Of a stretch of 64,000 bases of DNA, positions 28,142-36,363 are shown in pieces. Where the stretch lies: positions 1 to 64,000 of the forward strand of contig CALZGM010000004.1 of NCBI GenBank assembly GCA_945787015.1, given 5' to 3'. The notes below the pieces were generated by a model. The model was not told where the DNA came from. It was given only the letters and a program-made list of their open reading frames with translations, and searched no databases. The position numbers were made by a program, and so were the translations under genes. The stretch comes from an uncultured Roseburia sp. Lineage in GTDB: Bacteria > Bacillota > Clostridia > Lachnospirales > Lachnospiraceae. Each line of letters begins with the position of its first letter. Within the stretch, counting starts at the first letter, position 1.

Positions 28142-28635
28142 GTTTATTGGTAGAAGCTGAGGTACAAGTGGATTTTGATTTTAATTATGAGGCGCTTGCG
28201 AAGCGTGTGGTAGAATTTGCAATTGAACATGAGGAGTTCCCTTATGAATGTGAAGTGAATCTTACTTTGACGGATAATGAAGGAATTCGTGAAATAAATC
28301 GTGAATATCGTGAAATAGACAAGCCTACCGATGTATTGTCTTTTCCTTTATTAAATTATGAAAAAGCTGGTGACTTTTCAGCTTTAGAAGAGGATTATGA
28401 TGATAATTTTAATCCGGACACAGGTGAAATCATGCTGGGCGATATTATTATTTCTGTTGAGAAGGTAAAAGAGCAGGCAATCAATTATGGACACAGTATG
28501 GAACGGGAATTTGCCTTCCTGATTTTACATAGCATGCTTCATTTATTTGGATATGATCATATGACAGAGGAAGAAGCTGCGATTATGGAAGGCAAGCAAA
28601 AGACTATTTTAGAAAAAATGCAGATTTTAAGATAG
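28138..28635 (+). CDS. ybeY: Endoribonuclease YbeY
   Basis: 165-aa single-strand endoribonuclease acting in 16S rRNA 3' end maturation and ribosome quality control. The zinc motif H-x3-H-x5-H is present as HSMLHLFGYDH. It also shows the family segment REYREIDKPTDVLSFPL. It overlaps the upstream gene by four bases (ATGA) and has AAGGAGG ahead. In many Firmicutes dgkA, cdd and era follow; here a flippase gene follows instead. Confidence 0.95.
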   Translation: MSLLVEAEVQVDFDFNYEALAKRVVEFAIEHEEFPYECEVNLTLTDNEGIREINREYREIDKPTDVLSFPLLNYEKAGDFSALEEDYDDNFNPDTGEIMLGDIIISVEKVKEQAINYGHSMEREFAFLILHSMLHLFGYDHMTEEEAAIMEGKQKTILEKMQILR

Positions 28636-28661
28636 TGACAGGTAAAATTTGAGGATAGAAT

Positions 28662-30317
28662 ATGAGTAAGAAAAAAAGCAGTACCGGGTTTCTGGTGCAG
28701 GGTTCCATTTTAGCAATGGCATCCATTATCAGTCGTATAATAGGTTTAATATATCGTATTCCTTTGATTGGAATCATTGGCGATGTTGGTATGGATTATT
28801 ATGCTACTGCATTTGAAATCTATAATAACCTTTTGATCATTTCATCGTATAGTATTCCTTTGGCAGTTTCTAAATTGGTTTCAGCCGATATATCGAAGGG
28901 TAGAAGAAAAAATGTATATCGTATTTTAAAAGCATCATTACTGTTTGCAACGATAACCGGAGGAATTGCAGCTTTGACTCTGCTTTTCGGAGCAGAAGCA
29001 TTTACTACAGCAATGAAAACGCCTTACAGTATTTTCGCAGTACGTGTCTTAATTCCGACACTTTTAATTGTAGCGATTTTGGGTGTATTACGTGGATTCT
29101 TCCAGGGGCTAGGAAGCATGATGCCTAGTGCTGTATCGCAAATTTTAGAACAAATTGCAAACGCAATTGTAAGTGTATGGGCTGCTTATGTACTTTATAA
29201 ATATGGTATGAAAGTAGGAGCAGTTTTAGGCAATCAGGAAAACTATGCGGCAGCATATGGAGCAGCCGGCGGCACGCTTGGTACCGGTGTAGGTGCTTTG
29301 GTGGCATTACTGTTTTCTTTCTTTGTTCTTTTTGCCTATGTACATGTATACAAAAGACAGGTCAGACGGGAAGCTTTACCAAAAGTAGATACGTATTCTC
29401 ATATCTTTCGTATTTTAGTAGCAACAATTATTCCGGTACTGCTTAGTACAACCATTTATAATTGTAATACATTGATTGATATGGCTGTCTTTAAGAATAT
29501 TGCAAATAGCCAAGGATATAGTGCAACTCAGATTAGTGTTTGGAATGGGGTATATACAGGTCGTTATAAGACTTTAATTAATGTGCCGATTTCAATTGCA
29601 TCTGCGCTTGCAGCCTCTTCTGTTCCTGCACTTACAGCAGCATTTACAAAGAAAAAGATGAATGAAGTACATTTGCAGCTTAATAGCGCAATCCGTTTTA
29701 TTATGTTGATTGCAATGCCTTGTGCAGTAGGTATGGGTATATTGGCAGCGCCAATTTTACAATTAGTTCATCTTAGCGATGAATCCGGAATTGCTGCAAT
29801 TATGTTGCAGTATGGAGCGGTTTCAATTATTTTTTTCTCTTTGTCTACCTTATCAAATGGTTTACTTCAGGGGATTAATCGGATGAAAGAACCTGTAAAG
29901 AATGCTGCTATTGCATTAGTGCTGCATTTAGTTGTTTTAGTAGTATTAATGTATGGATTCCGCTTAAATATTTATGCTGTCATTTTTGCAAATGCTGCAT
30001 TTGGTCTGATTATGAGCCTTTTGAATGCTTATTCGCTTCACAAATATGTAGGCTATAAACAGGAATTTATAAAAACATTTTTGATTCCATTGCTATCATC
30101 AGCGGTTATGGGGGGAGCCGTATGGGGAGTCTATCAATTGATGATTTATATCTTCCGTAACAATACAATTGCAACGATAATAAGCATTTTACTGGGAGCT
30201 TTGATTTATTTTATCATAATGCTTTTGTTAAAAGGAATTACAGAACAAGAACTTCGTCGCCTGCCAAAGGGACATTTACTTGTTAAGGCAGCAAAATCAA
30301 TGCATTTGATGAAATAA
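28662..30317 (+). CDS. MurJ/SpoVB-type MOP flippase
   Basis: 551-aa polytopic membrane protein of the MOP superfamily, polysaccharide-synthesis (MVF/SpoVB) branch, with about 14 membrane segments. The N-terminus GSILAMASIISRIIGLIYRIPL and the segment VLRGFFQGLGSMMPSAVSQILEQ resemble B. subtilis MurJ (YtgP) and SpoVB. The likely substrate is lipid II; a sporulation-specific SpoVB role is the alternative. GAGG precedes the ATG. The gene ends 24 bases before a terminator-like hairpin that overlaps the start of the next gene. Confidence 0.85.
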   Translation: MSKKKSSTGFLVQGSILAMASIISRIIGLIYRIPLIGIIGDVGMDYYATAFEIYNNLLIISSYSIPLAVSKLVSADISKGRRKNVYRILKASLLFATITGGIAALTLLFGAEAFTTAMKTPYSIFAVRVLIPTLLIVAILGVLRGFFQGLGSMMPSAVSQILEQIANAIVSVWAAYVLYKYGMKVGAVLGNQENYAAAYGAAGGTLGTGVGALVALLFSFFVLFAYVHVYKRQVRREALPKVDTYSHIFRILVATIIPVLLSTTIYNCNTLIDMAVFKNIANSQGYSATQISVWNGVYTGRYKTLINVPISIASALAASSVPALTAAFTKKKMNEVHLQLNSAIRFIMLIAMPCAVGMGILAAPILQLVHLSDESGIAAIMLQYGAVSIIFFSLSTLSNGLLQGINRMKEPVKNAAIALVLHLVVLVVLMYGFRLNIYAVIFANAAFGLIMSLLNAYSLHKYVGYKQEFIKTFLIPLLSSAVMGGAVWGVYQLMIYIFRNNTIATIISILLGALIYFIIMLLLKGITEQELRRLPKGHLLVKAAKSMHLMK

Positions 30318-30329
30318 GATGAATAAATC

Positions 30330-30416
30330 AAAAAAAATGGTAAATACTTATCCGTGTAGAAATAGTAACCATGAAATGGAGGTCTGTTTTGAAACGGATA
30401 GGTATTTATTTTTTTT
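30330..30416 (+). terminator. Terminator-like hairpin overlapping the next gene's start
   Basis: A15-bp stem TAAATACTTATCCGT (30341-30355) / ACGGATAGGTATTTA (30394-30408), fully paired with one G-T, is preceded by eight A (30330-30337) and followed by eight T (30409-30416), the layout of an intrinsic terminator. The 38-nt loop contains GGAGG (30378-30382) and the TTG start (30389) of the small BofC-like gene, and a CCAT-GAA-ATGG mini-stem that pairs two bases of GGAGG. Translation initiation and terminator folding should therefore exclude each other. Confidence 0.75.
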
Positions 30417-30778
30417 GCGTGGTTGCAATCGGATGTATCACGAGCAGTATTCTTTATTGGGAAAAGGAAAGACCGGGAAAAATCAGCGTAGAAAAATCGA
30501 CTGAGGAAAAAGAAGATGCGATAGCTGAAGATACGACTACACAAGCAGCTGAAAGCGTAATCAAAATTGAAGATGGCAACCCAAAACAAGCAAAATTTTT
30601 GATAATAGAAGAAGACGGATATCTAGTAATTTATAATCAAACCACCTCAGAACGTTATGATAATACATCCATTTATGTAAAAGATTTACCGGATAGGCTA
30701 CAAAAGGAATTGGAAAATGGATTGTATTTTTTAAACGAGCAGGAATTATATGAATTTCTTGAAAATTATTCTTCATAA
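30389..30778 (+). CDS. Small membrane-anchored protein, BofC-like C-terminus
   Basis: 129-aa protein with an N-terminal membrane anchor or signal (KRIGIYFFCVVAIGCITSSIL), an acidic Thr/Glu-rich linker (about 30-65) and a C-terminal module (about 70-129) with YLVIYNQTT and LQKELENGLYFLNEQELYEFLE. This recalls the C-terminal domain of BofC, an extracytoplasmic sporulation checkpoint protein, but the match is by eye and weak. An in-frame ATG at 30371 lacks a ribosome site; TTG 30389 has GGAGG six bases upstream and is preferred. The start codon lies in the loop of the terminator-like hairpin, so expression may be conditional. Confidence 0.6.
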   Translation: MKRIGIYFFCVVAIGCITSSILYWEKERPGKISVEKSTEEKEDAIAEDTTTQAAESVIKIEDGNPKQAKFLIIEEDGYLVIYNQTTSERYDNTSIYVKDLPDRLQKELENGLYFLNEQELYEFLENYSS

Positions 30779-30839
30779 ATGAGGTATTCTATGCTAAAAT
30801 AGGCAAAGTGGGAAAGAATGCGTAAATGAGGAAAAGCCT

Positions 30840-32102
30840 GTGACAAATGAGATGTTTAGAAACGTTGATGTGCTGATTATAGGCGGTGGTGCAGCCGGAC
30901 TTATGGCAGCAATTACAGCTGCAAGAAATGGCGCTAAAACGGTAGTATTAGAACATAAGGAGAAAACCGGGAAGAAAATCCTTTCTACCGGTAATGGAAA
31001 GTGTAATTACACGAATGAAGAACAGGGTATATCTTATTACAGAGGAGAAGACCCTTCTTTTGTGGTACCTGTTTTTGAGCAGTTTGGATTCAAAGAAACG
31101 ATTGATTTTTTTGAAGAAATCGGTGTGATGCCTAGGGTAAAAAAAGGATACTATTATCCGGCAAGTGAGCAGGCATCGGCAATATTGGATGTATTACGAT
31201 TAGAAGCGAATTTTTTACGAGTGGAAGAAGTATGTAATTGCGAAATTCTTCGGATTTGGCATGAAAAGAATCAGTTCTCCGTAAATACCAATATTGGTAA
31301 TTATGCTACAAATAGTTTGATTTTTGCTACTGGGCTTCTTGCAGCTCCAAAGACAGGCAGCGATGGAAGCGCATTCCCATATATAGAGAGCTTTGGACAT
31401 CATATGATAGATATCGTACCTGCTCTGGTTCCCTTGCAGGGTAAACAGGCATTTTTCAAAAATCTTGCAGGAATTCGTGCAGAAGTACAGGCGTCTCTTT
31501 TTGTGGAAAATACACAAATTTGCACAGAACGGGGAGAATTGCAGCTTACGGATTATGGAGTCTCCGGAATACCGATTTTTCAATTGAGCCGTTTTGCTAC
31601 AAAAGCATTGAAAAAGGAAGAAAGAGTACATATTTTACTGGATTTTATGCCTGATTTACCTGAAGATAAAGTGGCTGAATTATTAGAAAACAGATTCTAT
31701 AAAAAGGAACAGAAGAAAACGAGGGTAGAATGTCTTATTGGTTTATTCCCGAGAAAATTATCTGAGGTATTTTTAAAAGAAGCTGAAATAGAGCTTGATA
31801 ATCGGCCTGAAAAAATCTTATCAAATCAGATTCATGTACTGGCGAAGCAGATCAAAGCATTACGTGTGGATGTGATTGGAAGCAGAACCTATGAGCAGGC
31901 ACAGGTGTGTGCAGGTGGAATCGATACAAAGGAAATTAGCCCGAATACAATGGAATCAAAATTAATAAAAGGATTATTTTTTGCAGGTGAAATCGTAGAT
32001 ATTGATGGTATGTGCGGAGGGTATAATTTGCAATGGGCATGGTCGAGTGGCTATGTGGCAGGACTGCATGCAGCGAATAACAGTAGAATGGAGAAGAAAT
32101 GA
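30840..32102 (+). CDS. HI0933/BaiN-family flavoprotein
   Basis: 420-aa FAD-binding oxidoreductase (COG2081 type). It shows the N-terminal dinucleotide fold GGGAAGLMAAITAARNG, STGNGKCNYTN, and the C-terminal signature GLFFAGEIVDIDGMCGGYNLQWAWSSG. Family members include BaiN-like reductases but most are uncharacterised, so the substrate is unknown. A GTG start is proposed, with GAGG eight bases upstream; ATG 30852 is an alternative. Overlaps the next flavoprotein gene by four bases (ATGA). Confidence 0.88.
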   Translation: MTNEMFRNVDVLIIGGGAAGLMAAITAARNGAKTVVLEHKEKTGKKILSTGNGKCNYTNEEQGISYYRGEDPSFVVPVFEQFGFKETIDFFEEIGVMPRVKKGYYYPASEQASAILDVLRLEANFLRVEEVCNCEILRIWHEKNQFSVNTNIGNYATNSLIFATGLLAAPKTGSDGSAFPYIESFGHHMIDIVPALVPLQGKQAFFKNLAGIRAEVQASLFVENTQICTERGELQLTDYGVSGIPIFQLSRFATKALKKEERVHILLDFMPDLPEDKVAELLENRFYKKEQKKTRVECLIGLFPRKLSEVFLKEAEIELDNRPEKILSNQIHVLAKQIKALRVDVIGSRTYEQAQVCAGGIDTKEISPNTMESKLIKGLFFAGEIVDIDGMCGGYNLQWAWSSGYVAGLHAANNSRMEKK

Positions 32103-33688
32103 TTCGGATTAATCAAATAAAAATGCACATGGAGCATCAGCCAAAACAGCTTGAGGAAAAAGTGGCAAAGCTGTTAAAAGTCAAAAGTACCCAGATAAAA
32201 GACATTCAAATACAAAAAAAGTCTATTGATGCACGGAAAAAACCGGAATTGCATATTGTCTACTCTGTAAATGTATTGGTTGACAATGAACAATCTGTCA
32301 TGAAAAAGGTTAACGATAAAAATATTATGTTAATCAACGAGAAAAAATACGAAATCCATGCAACCGGTACGCAAGATTTGAAAAAAAGACCTTTGATTGT
32401 CGGAGCAGGACCGGCAGGTCTTTTTTGTGCGTATTTACTGGCTTTAGAGGGATATCAACCTATTCTGCTGGAACGAGGGAAATGTATAGAAGAACGAAAA
32501 AAAGATGTTGAACATTTTTGGAAAACAGGCTTTTTAAATACGAAGTCAAATGTACAGTTTGGAGAAGGCGGAGCCGGAACTTTTTCGGATGGTAAATTAA
32601 ATACATTAGTGAAAGATCCTATCGGTAGAAATAGGTTTGTTTTGGAAACATTTGTTAAATTTGGAGCACAGGAAGCAATCTTATATGAAAATAAACCTCA
32701 TATTGGAACGGATGTACTGGAAAATGTAATTATTCAGATGAGAAATAAAATTGAAAAACTGGGTGGAACCATCCTTTATGAATCCTGTGTAACAAATATA
32801 GATGTTTCGGATGACAGAATTACTGGTGTTGAGATAAATCATAAGGATAGGTTAGATACACAAATATGTGTATTGGCACTTGGTCATAGCGCAAGAGATA
32901 CCTTTGAAATGCTGCTTCATAAGAAGCTTTCGATGTCAGCAAAAGCATTTGCAGTTGGTTTTCGCGTAGAACATCCGCAACATTTCATGAATGAAGTACA
33001 ATATGGAGAAGTGTATGCAAAGAAACTGCCGGCTGCACCTTATAAGGTCACAGCAAATTTGGATAACGGTAGAGGAGTGTATTCTTTCTGTATGTGTCCG
33101 GGAGGATATGTGGTAAATGCTTCTTCGGAAGAAGGTCGTCTGGTCGTAAATGGTATGAGTTATTCAGACCGTGGAAGTGAAAATGCAAACAGCGCAATCA
33201 TTGTATCGGTAACACCGGAAGATTTTGATGGAACGGATGCACTTGCCGGAGTACGATTTCAGCAGAAAATAGAAGAAAAGACTTATGAGCTTGCAAAAGG
33301 AAAAATACCACAGCAGTTATTTGGTGATTTTTGTAAGAATGAGGTTTCGAAAGCATATGGAAACTACGAAAGTATGCATAAAGGGCAGGCAGATTTTGCA
33401 AACCTTAGAGGAATTTTACCGCAAGTGTTAGAGGAATCCTTTATTGAGGGAATGCACATATTTGCCAGGGCAATTCCTGAATTTGACAGAGAAGATACGA
33501 TTATGTCGGCAATAGAAAGCAGAACATCTTCTCCAATAAGGATGACTCGGGATGAAATGTTTGAGGCAAATATTAAAGGTATCTATCCATGTGGGGAAGG
33601 TGCAGGCTATGCAGGGGGAATCATGTCCGCGGCGATGGATGGATTAAAAGTGGCGGAAGCTATTTTGAAAAAGTATAAAAAAGGGTAA
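32099..33688 (+). CDS. FAD-dependent dehydrogenase, COG2509 type
   Basis: 529-aa uncharacterised flavoprotein. After an N-terminal ferredoxin-fold-like region (about 1-95) comes the FAD Rossmann motif IVGAGPAGLFCAYLLA, then GEGGAGTFSDGKLNT, and a C-terminal YPCGEGAGYAGGIMSAAMDG. It is translationally coupled to the preceding flavoprotein, so the two may work on related substrates. No partner enzyme nearby reveals the substrate. Confidence 0.88.
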   Translation: MIRINQIKMHMEHQPKQLEEKVAKLLKVKSTQIKDIQIQKKSIDARKKPELHIVYSVNVLVDNEQSVMKKVNDKNIMLINEKKYEIHATGTQDLKKRPLIVGAGPAGLFCAYLLALEGYQPILLERGKCIEERKKDVEHFWKTGFLNTKSNVQFGEGGAGTFSDGKLNTLVKDPIGRNRFVLETFVKFGAQEAILYENKPHIGTDVLENVIIQMRNKIEKLGGTILYESCVTNIDVSDDRITGVEINHKDRLDTQICVLALGHSARDTFEMLLHKKLSMSAKAFAVGFRVEHPQHFMNEVQYGEVYAKKLPAAPYKVTANLDNGRGVYSFCMCPGGYVVNASSEEGRLVVNGMSYSDRGSENANSAIIVSVTPEDFDGTDALAGVRFQQKIEEKTYELAKGKIPQQLFGDFCKNEVSKAYGNYESMHKGQADFANLRGILPQVLEESFIEGMHIFARAIPEFDREDTIMSAIESRTSSPIRMTRDEMFEANIKGIYPCGEGAGYAGGIMSAAMDGLKVAEAILKKYKKG

Positions 33689-33705
33689 GCTGGAGGAAGA
33701 AACTT

Positions 33706-36351
33706 TTGGAAGAATATACACCAATGATGCAGCAATATTTAAAGACGAAAGAAGAATATAAAGACTGCATTTTATTTTACAGACTAGGAGATTTTTATGA
33801 AATGTTCTTTGATGATGCCATTTTGGTATCAAAGGAATTAGAACTAACCCTAACAGGAAAAAACTGTGGTATGGAAGAACGTGCACCAATGTGTGGGGTG
33901 CCTTACCATGCAGTAGAAGGCTATTTAAATCGTTTAGTGGCAAATGGACATAAAGTAGCAATCTGCGAACAGGTGGAAGACCCAAAAACTGCAAAAGGAA
34001 TCGTAAAACGAGAAGTAATTCGTATTGTTACGCCTGGAACTAATATGGATGCCCAGGCTTTGGATGAAACCAAAAATAATTACCTGATGTGTATTGTATA
34101 CATGGAAGATAAATATGGAATTGGTTTGGCAGATGTATCTACCGGAGAGTTTTATGTAACAGAAGTAGACAGTGAAAGAAAACTGATGGATGAGATTCAT
34201 AAGTTTTCCCCTTCTGAAATTATCTGTAATGAAAGCTTTTATATGAGCGGTGCAGATTTAGAAGATATGCGCCATCGCCTCGGAATTATGATTTATTCGT
34301 TAGAAGCATGGTATTTCAGCGATGAAACAACCATAACAACGTTAAAGAGTCATTTTAAAGTGAATAGTTTAGAGGGACTTGGATTAAAAGATTATTTATG
34401 CGGAACTGTTGCTGCAGGAGCATTGCTGCGTTATTTATATGATACACAGAAGAATTCTTTGAATCAGATTTCTGCAATTCATCCATATTCAACCGGCAAA
34501 TATATGATTATCGACAGCTCTACCAGAAGAAACTTAGAACTTGTAGAGACATTACGGGAAAAACAAAAGCGAGGCTCCCTTCTTTGGGTATTAGATAAAA
34601 CAAAAACCGCAATGGGAGCACGAATGCTAAGGTCCTTTGTGGAACAGCCTTTAATTGAGAAAGATGAAATCGAAAAGCGTCAGGATGCCATTGCAGATAT
34701 TAATAAACATATTATTACAAGAGAAGAACTTCGTGAATATCTAAATCCGATTTATGATTTAGAGCGTTTAATCACTCGTGTAACTTACATGACAGCTAAT
34801 CCAAGAGATTTAATTGCATTTAAAAATTCTATCGGGATGCTGCCGCCAATTAAAACCTTACTAAATGAATTTCAATGTGAGATGCTAAAAGAACTTCATG
34901 ATGAGATGGATACATTGGAGGAGCTTTTTGCGCTGATTGATGAAGCGATTATTGAGGAGCCACCAATCAGTGTGCGCGAGGGAGGCCTCATTAAGGATGG
35001 ATATTTTGAAGAAGTAGATAAATATCGTAAAGCAAAAACGGAAGGAAAAACCTGGCTTGCAGAACTAGAAGCAAAAGAGCGGGAAAAAACAGGAATTAAA
35101 AATTTAAAAATCAAATATAACAAAGTATTTGGATATTACTTAGAGGTTACGAATTCCTATAAAGAATTGGTTCCGGATTATTTTATGAGAAAACAGACCC
35201 TTGCAAATGCGGAACGTTACATAACACCGGAATTAAAGGAACTTGAGGATATGATCCTTGGTGCAGAGGACCGATTGGTAAGTCTGGAATATGAACTTTT
35301 TTCTGAAGTGCGTAATACGATTGCAAAAGAAGTTGTACGTATCCAGCAAACCGCCAGAGCAATTGCAAAGTTAGATACTTTTATTTCTCTTGCGGTAGTT
35401 GCAGATCAAAATAACTACTGTCGTCCAAAAATCAACGAAAATGGTGTCATTGATATCAAAGACGGGCGACATCCTGTAGTTGAAAAAATGATTACGAATG
35501 ATATGTTTATTGCAAATGACACTTATCTGGACAATGGTTCCAACCGAATCTCTATTATTACAGGACCCAATATGGCGGGTAAGTCTACTTATATGCGTCA
35601 GACGGCAGTCATTGTGTTAATGGCACAGATTGGAAGCTTTGTTCCGGCATCTTCTGCAAAAATTGGGATTGTTGACCGTATTTTTACCCGCGTAGGGGCA
35701 TCAGATGATCTTGCAAGTGGTCAGAGTACCTTTATGGTGGAAATGAATGAAGTGGCTAATATTTTACGAAATGCAACCAGCAATTCTCTTTTAGTATTAG
35801 ACGAAATTGGACGAGGAACAAGCACTTTTGACGGATTAAGTATTGCATGGGCTGTTGTAGAGCACATCAGCAATCCCAAGCTATTGGGAGCGAAAACATT
35901 GTTTGCAACGCATTATCATGAATTGACAGAACTGGAAGGTAAACTCAATAATGTAAATAATTATTGTATTGCAGTAAAAGAAAAGGGAGATGACATTGTA
36001 TTTTTACGTAAAATCATCAAAGGCGGTGCAGACCGAAGCTATGGTATTCAAGTTGCAAAGCTTGCAGGAGTGCCGGAAAGTGTCATTGACCGTGCAAAAG
36101 AAATCTGTGAAAAATTAATCGAAAACGATATTGCTGCAGTAGCAAGAAACATCGATGTAGATAACGGACGAAGCAAAAAGAAGAAGGAAAAACTGGATGA
36201 AGTGGATTTGGCACAAATGTCCTTGTTTGATACGGTAAAAGACGACGACATCATTAATGAACTTCGTAATGCCGATTTGTCAAATATGACACCAATTGAT
36301 GCATTAAATAAACTATATGAGTTACAAAATAAGGTAAAAAACAGGTGGTAA
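33706..36351 (+). CDS. mutS: DNA mismatch repair protein MutS
   Basis: 881-aa mismatch sensor. The N-terminal mismatch-binding motif is FYRLGDFYEMF (Phe-x-Glu in FYE), and the C-terminal ABC ATPase has Walker A GPNMAGKSTYMRQ, Walker B LLVLDEIGRGTSTFDG and the THYHEL motif. The tail near residues 830-881 contains the beta-clamp-like QMSLFD. The start is TTG 33706, nine bases after GGAGG (33692-33696); it restores a family-like N-terminus before PMMQQYL. It is followed 12 bases later by mutL. Confidence 0.96.
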   Translation: MEEYTPMMQQYLKTKEEYKDCILFYRLGDFYEMFFDDAILVSKELELTLTGKNCGMEERAPMCGVPYHAVEGYLNRLVANGHKVAICEQVEDPKTAKGIVKREVIRIVTPGTNMDAQALDETKNNYLMCIVYMEDKYGIGLADVSTGEFYVTEVDSERKLMDEIHKFSPSEIICNESFYMSGADLEDMRHRLGIMIYSLEAWYFSDETTITTLKSHFKVNSLEGLGLKDYLCGTVAAGALLRYLYDTQKNSLNQISAIHPYSTGKYMIIDSSTRRNLELVETLREKQKRGSLLWVLDKTKTAMGARMLRSFVEQPLIEKDEIEKRQDAIADINKHIITREELREYLNPIYDLERLITRVTYMTANPRDLIAFKNSIGMLPPIKTLLNEFQCEMLKELHDEMDTLEELFALIDEAIIEEPPISVREGGLIKDGYFEEVDKYRKAKTEGKTWLAELEAKEREKTGIKNLKIKYNKVFGYYLEVTNSYKELVPDYFMRKQTLANAERYITPELKELEDMILGAEDRLVSLEYELFSEVRNTIAKEVVRIQQTARAIAKLDTFISLAVVADQNNYCRPKINENGVIDIKDGRHPVVEKMITNDMFIANDTYLDNGSNRISIITGPNMAGKSTYMRQTAVIVLMAQIGSFVPASSAKIGIVDRIFTRVGASDDLASGQSTFMVEMNEVANILRNATSNSLLVLDEIGRGTSTFDGLSIAWAVVEHISNPKLLGAKTLFATHYHELTELEGKLNNVNNYCIAVKEKGDDIVFLRKIIKGGADRSYGIQVAKLAGVPESVIDRAKEICEKLIENDIAAVARNIDVDNGRSKKKKEKLDEVDLAQMSLFDTVKDDDIINELRNADLSNMTPIDALNKLYELQNKVKNRW

Positions 36352-36363
36352 GTAGGAGAAATT

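Noticed and set aside
30319-30504. 61-codon open frame in an alternative frame after the flippase gene
   Set aside because: Its coding pattern is poor, it has no ribosome site, and it is explained by overlap with the TTG-started BofC-like gene and the hairpin.
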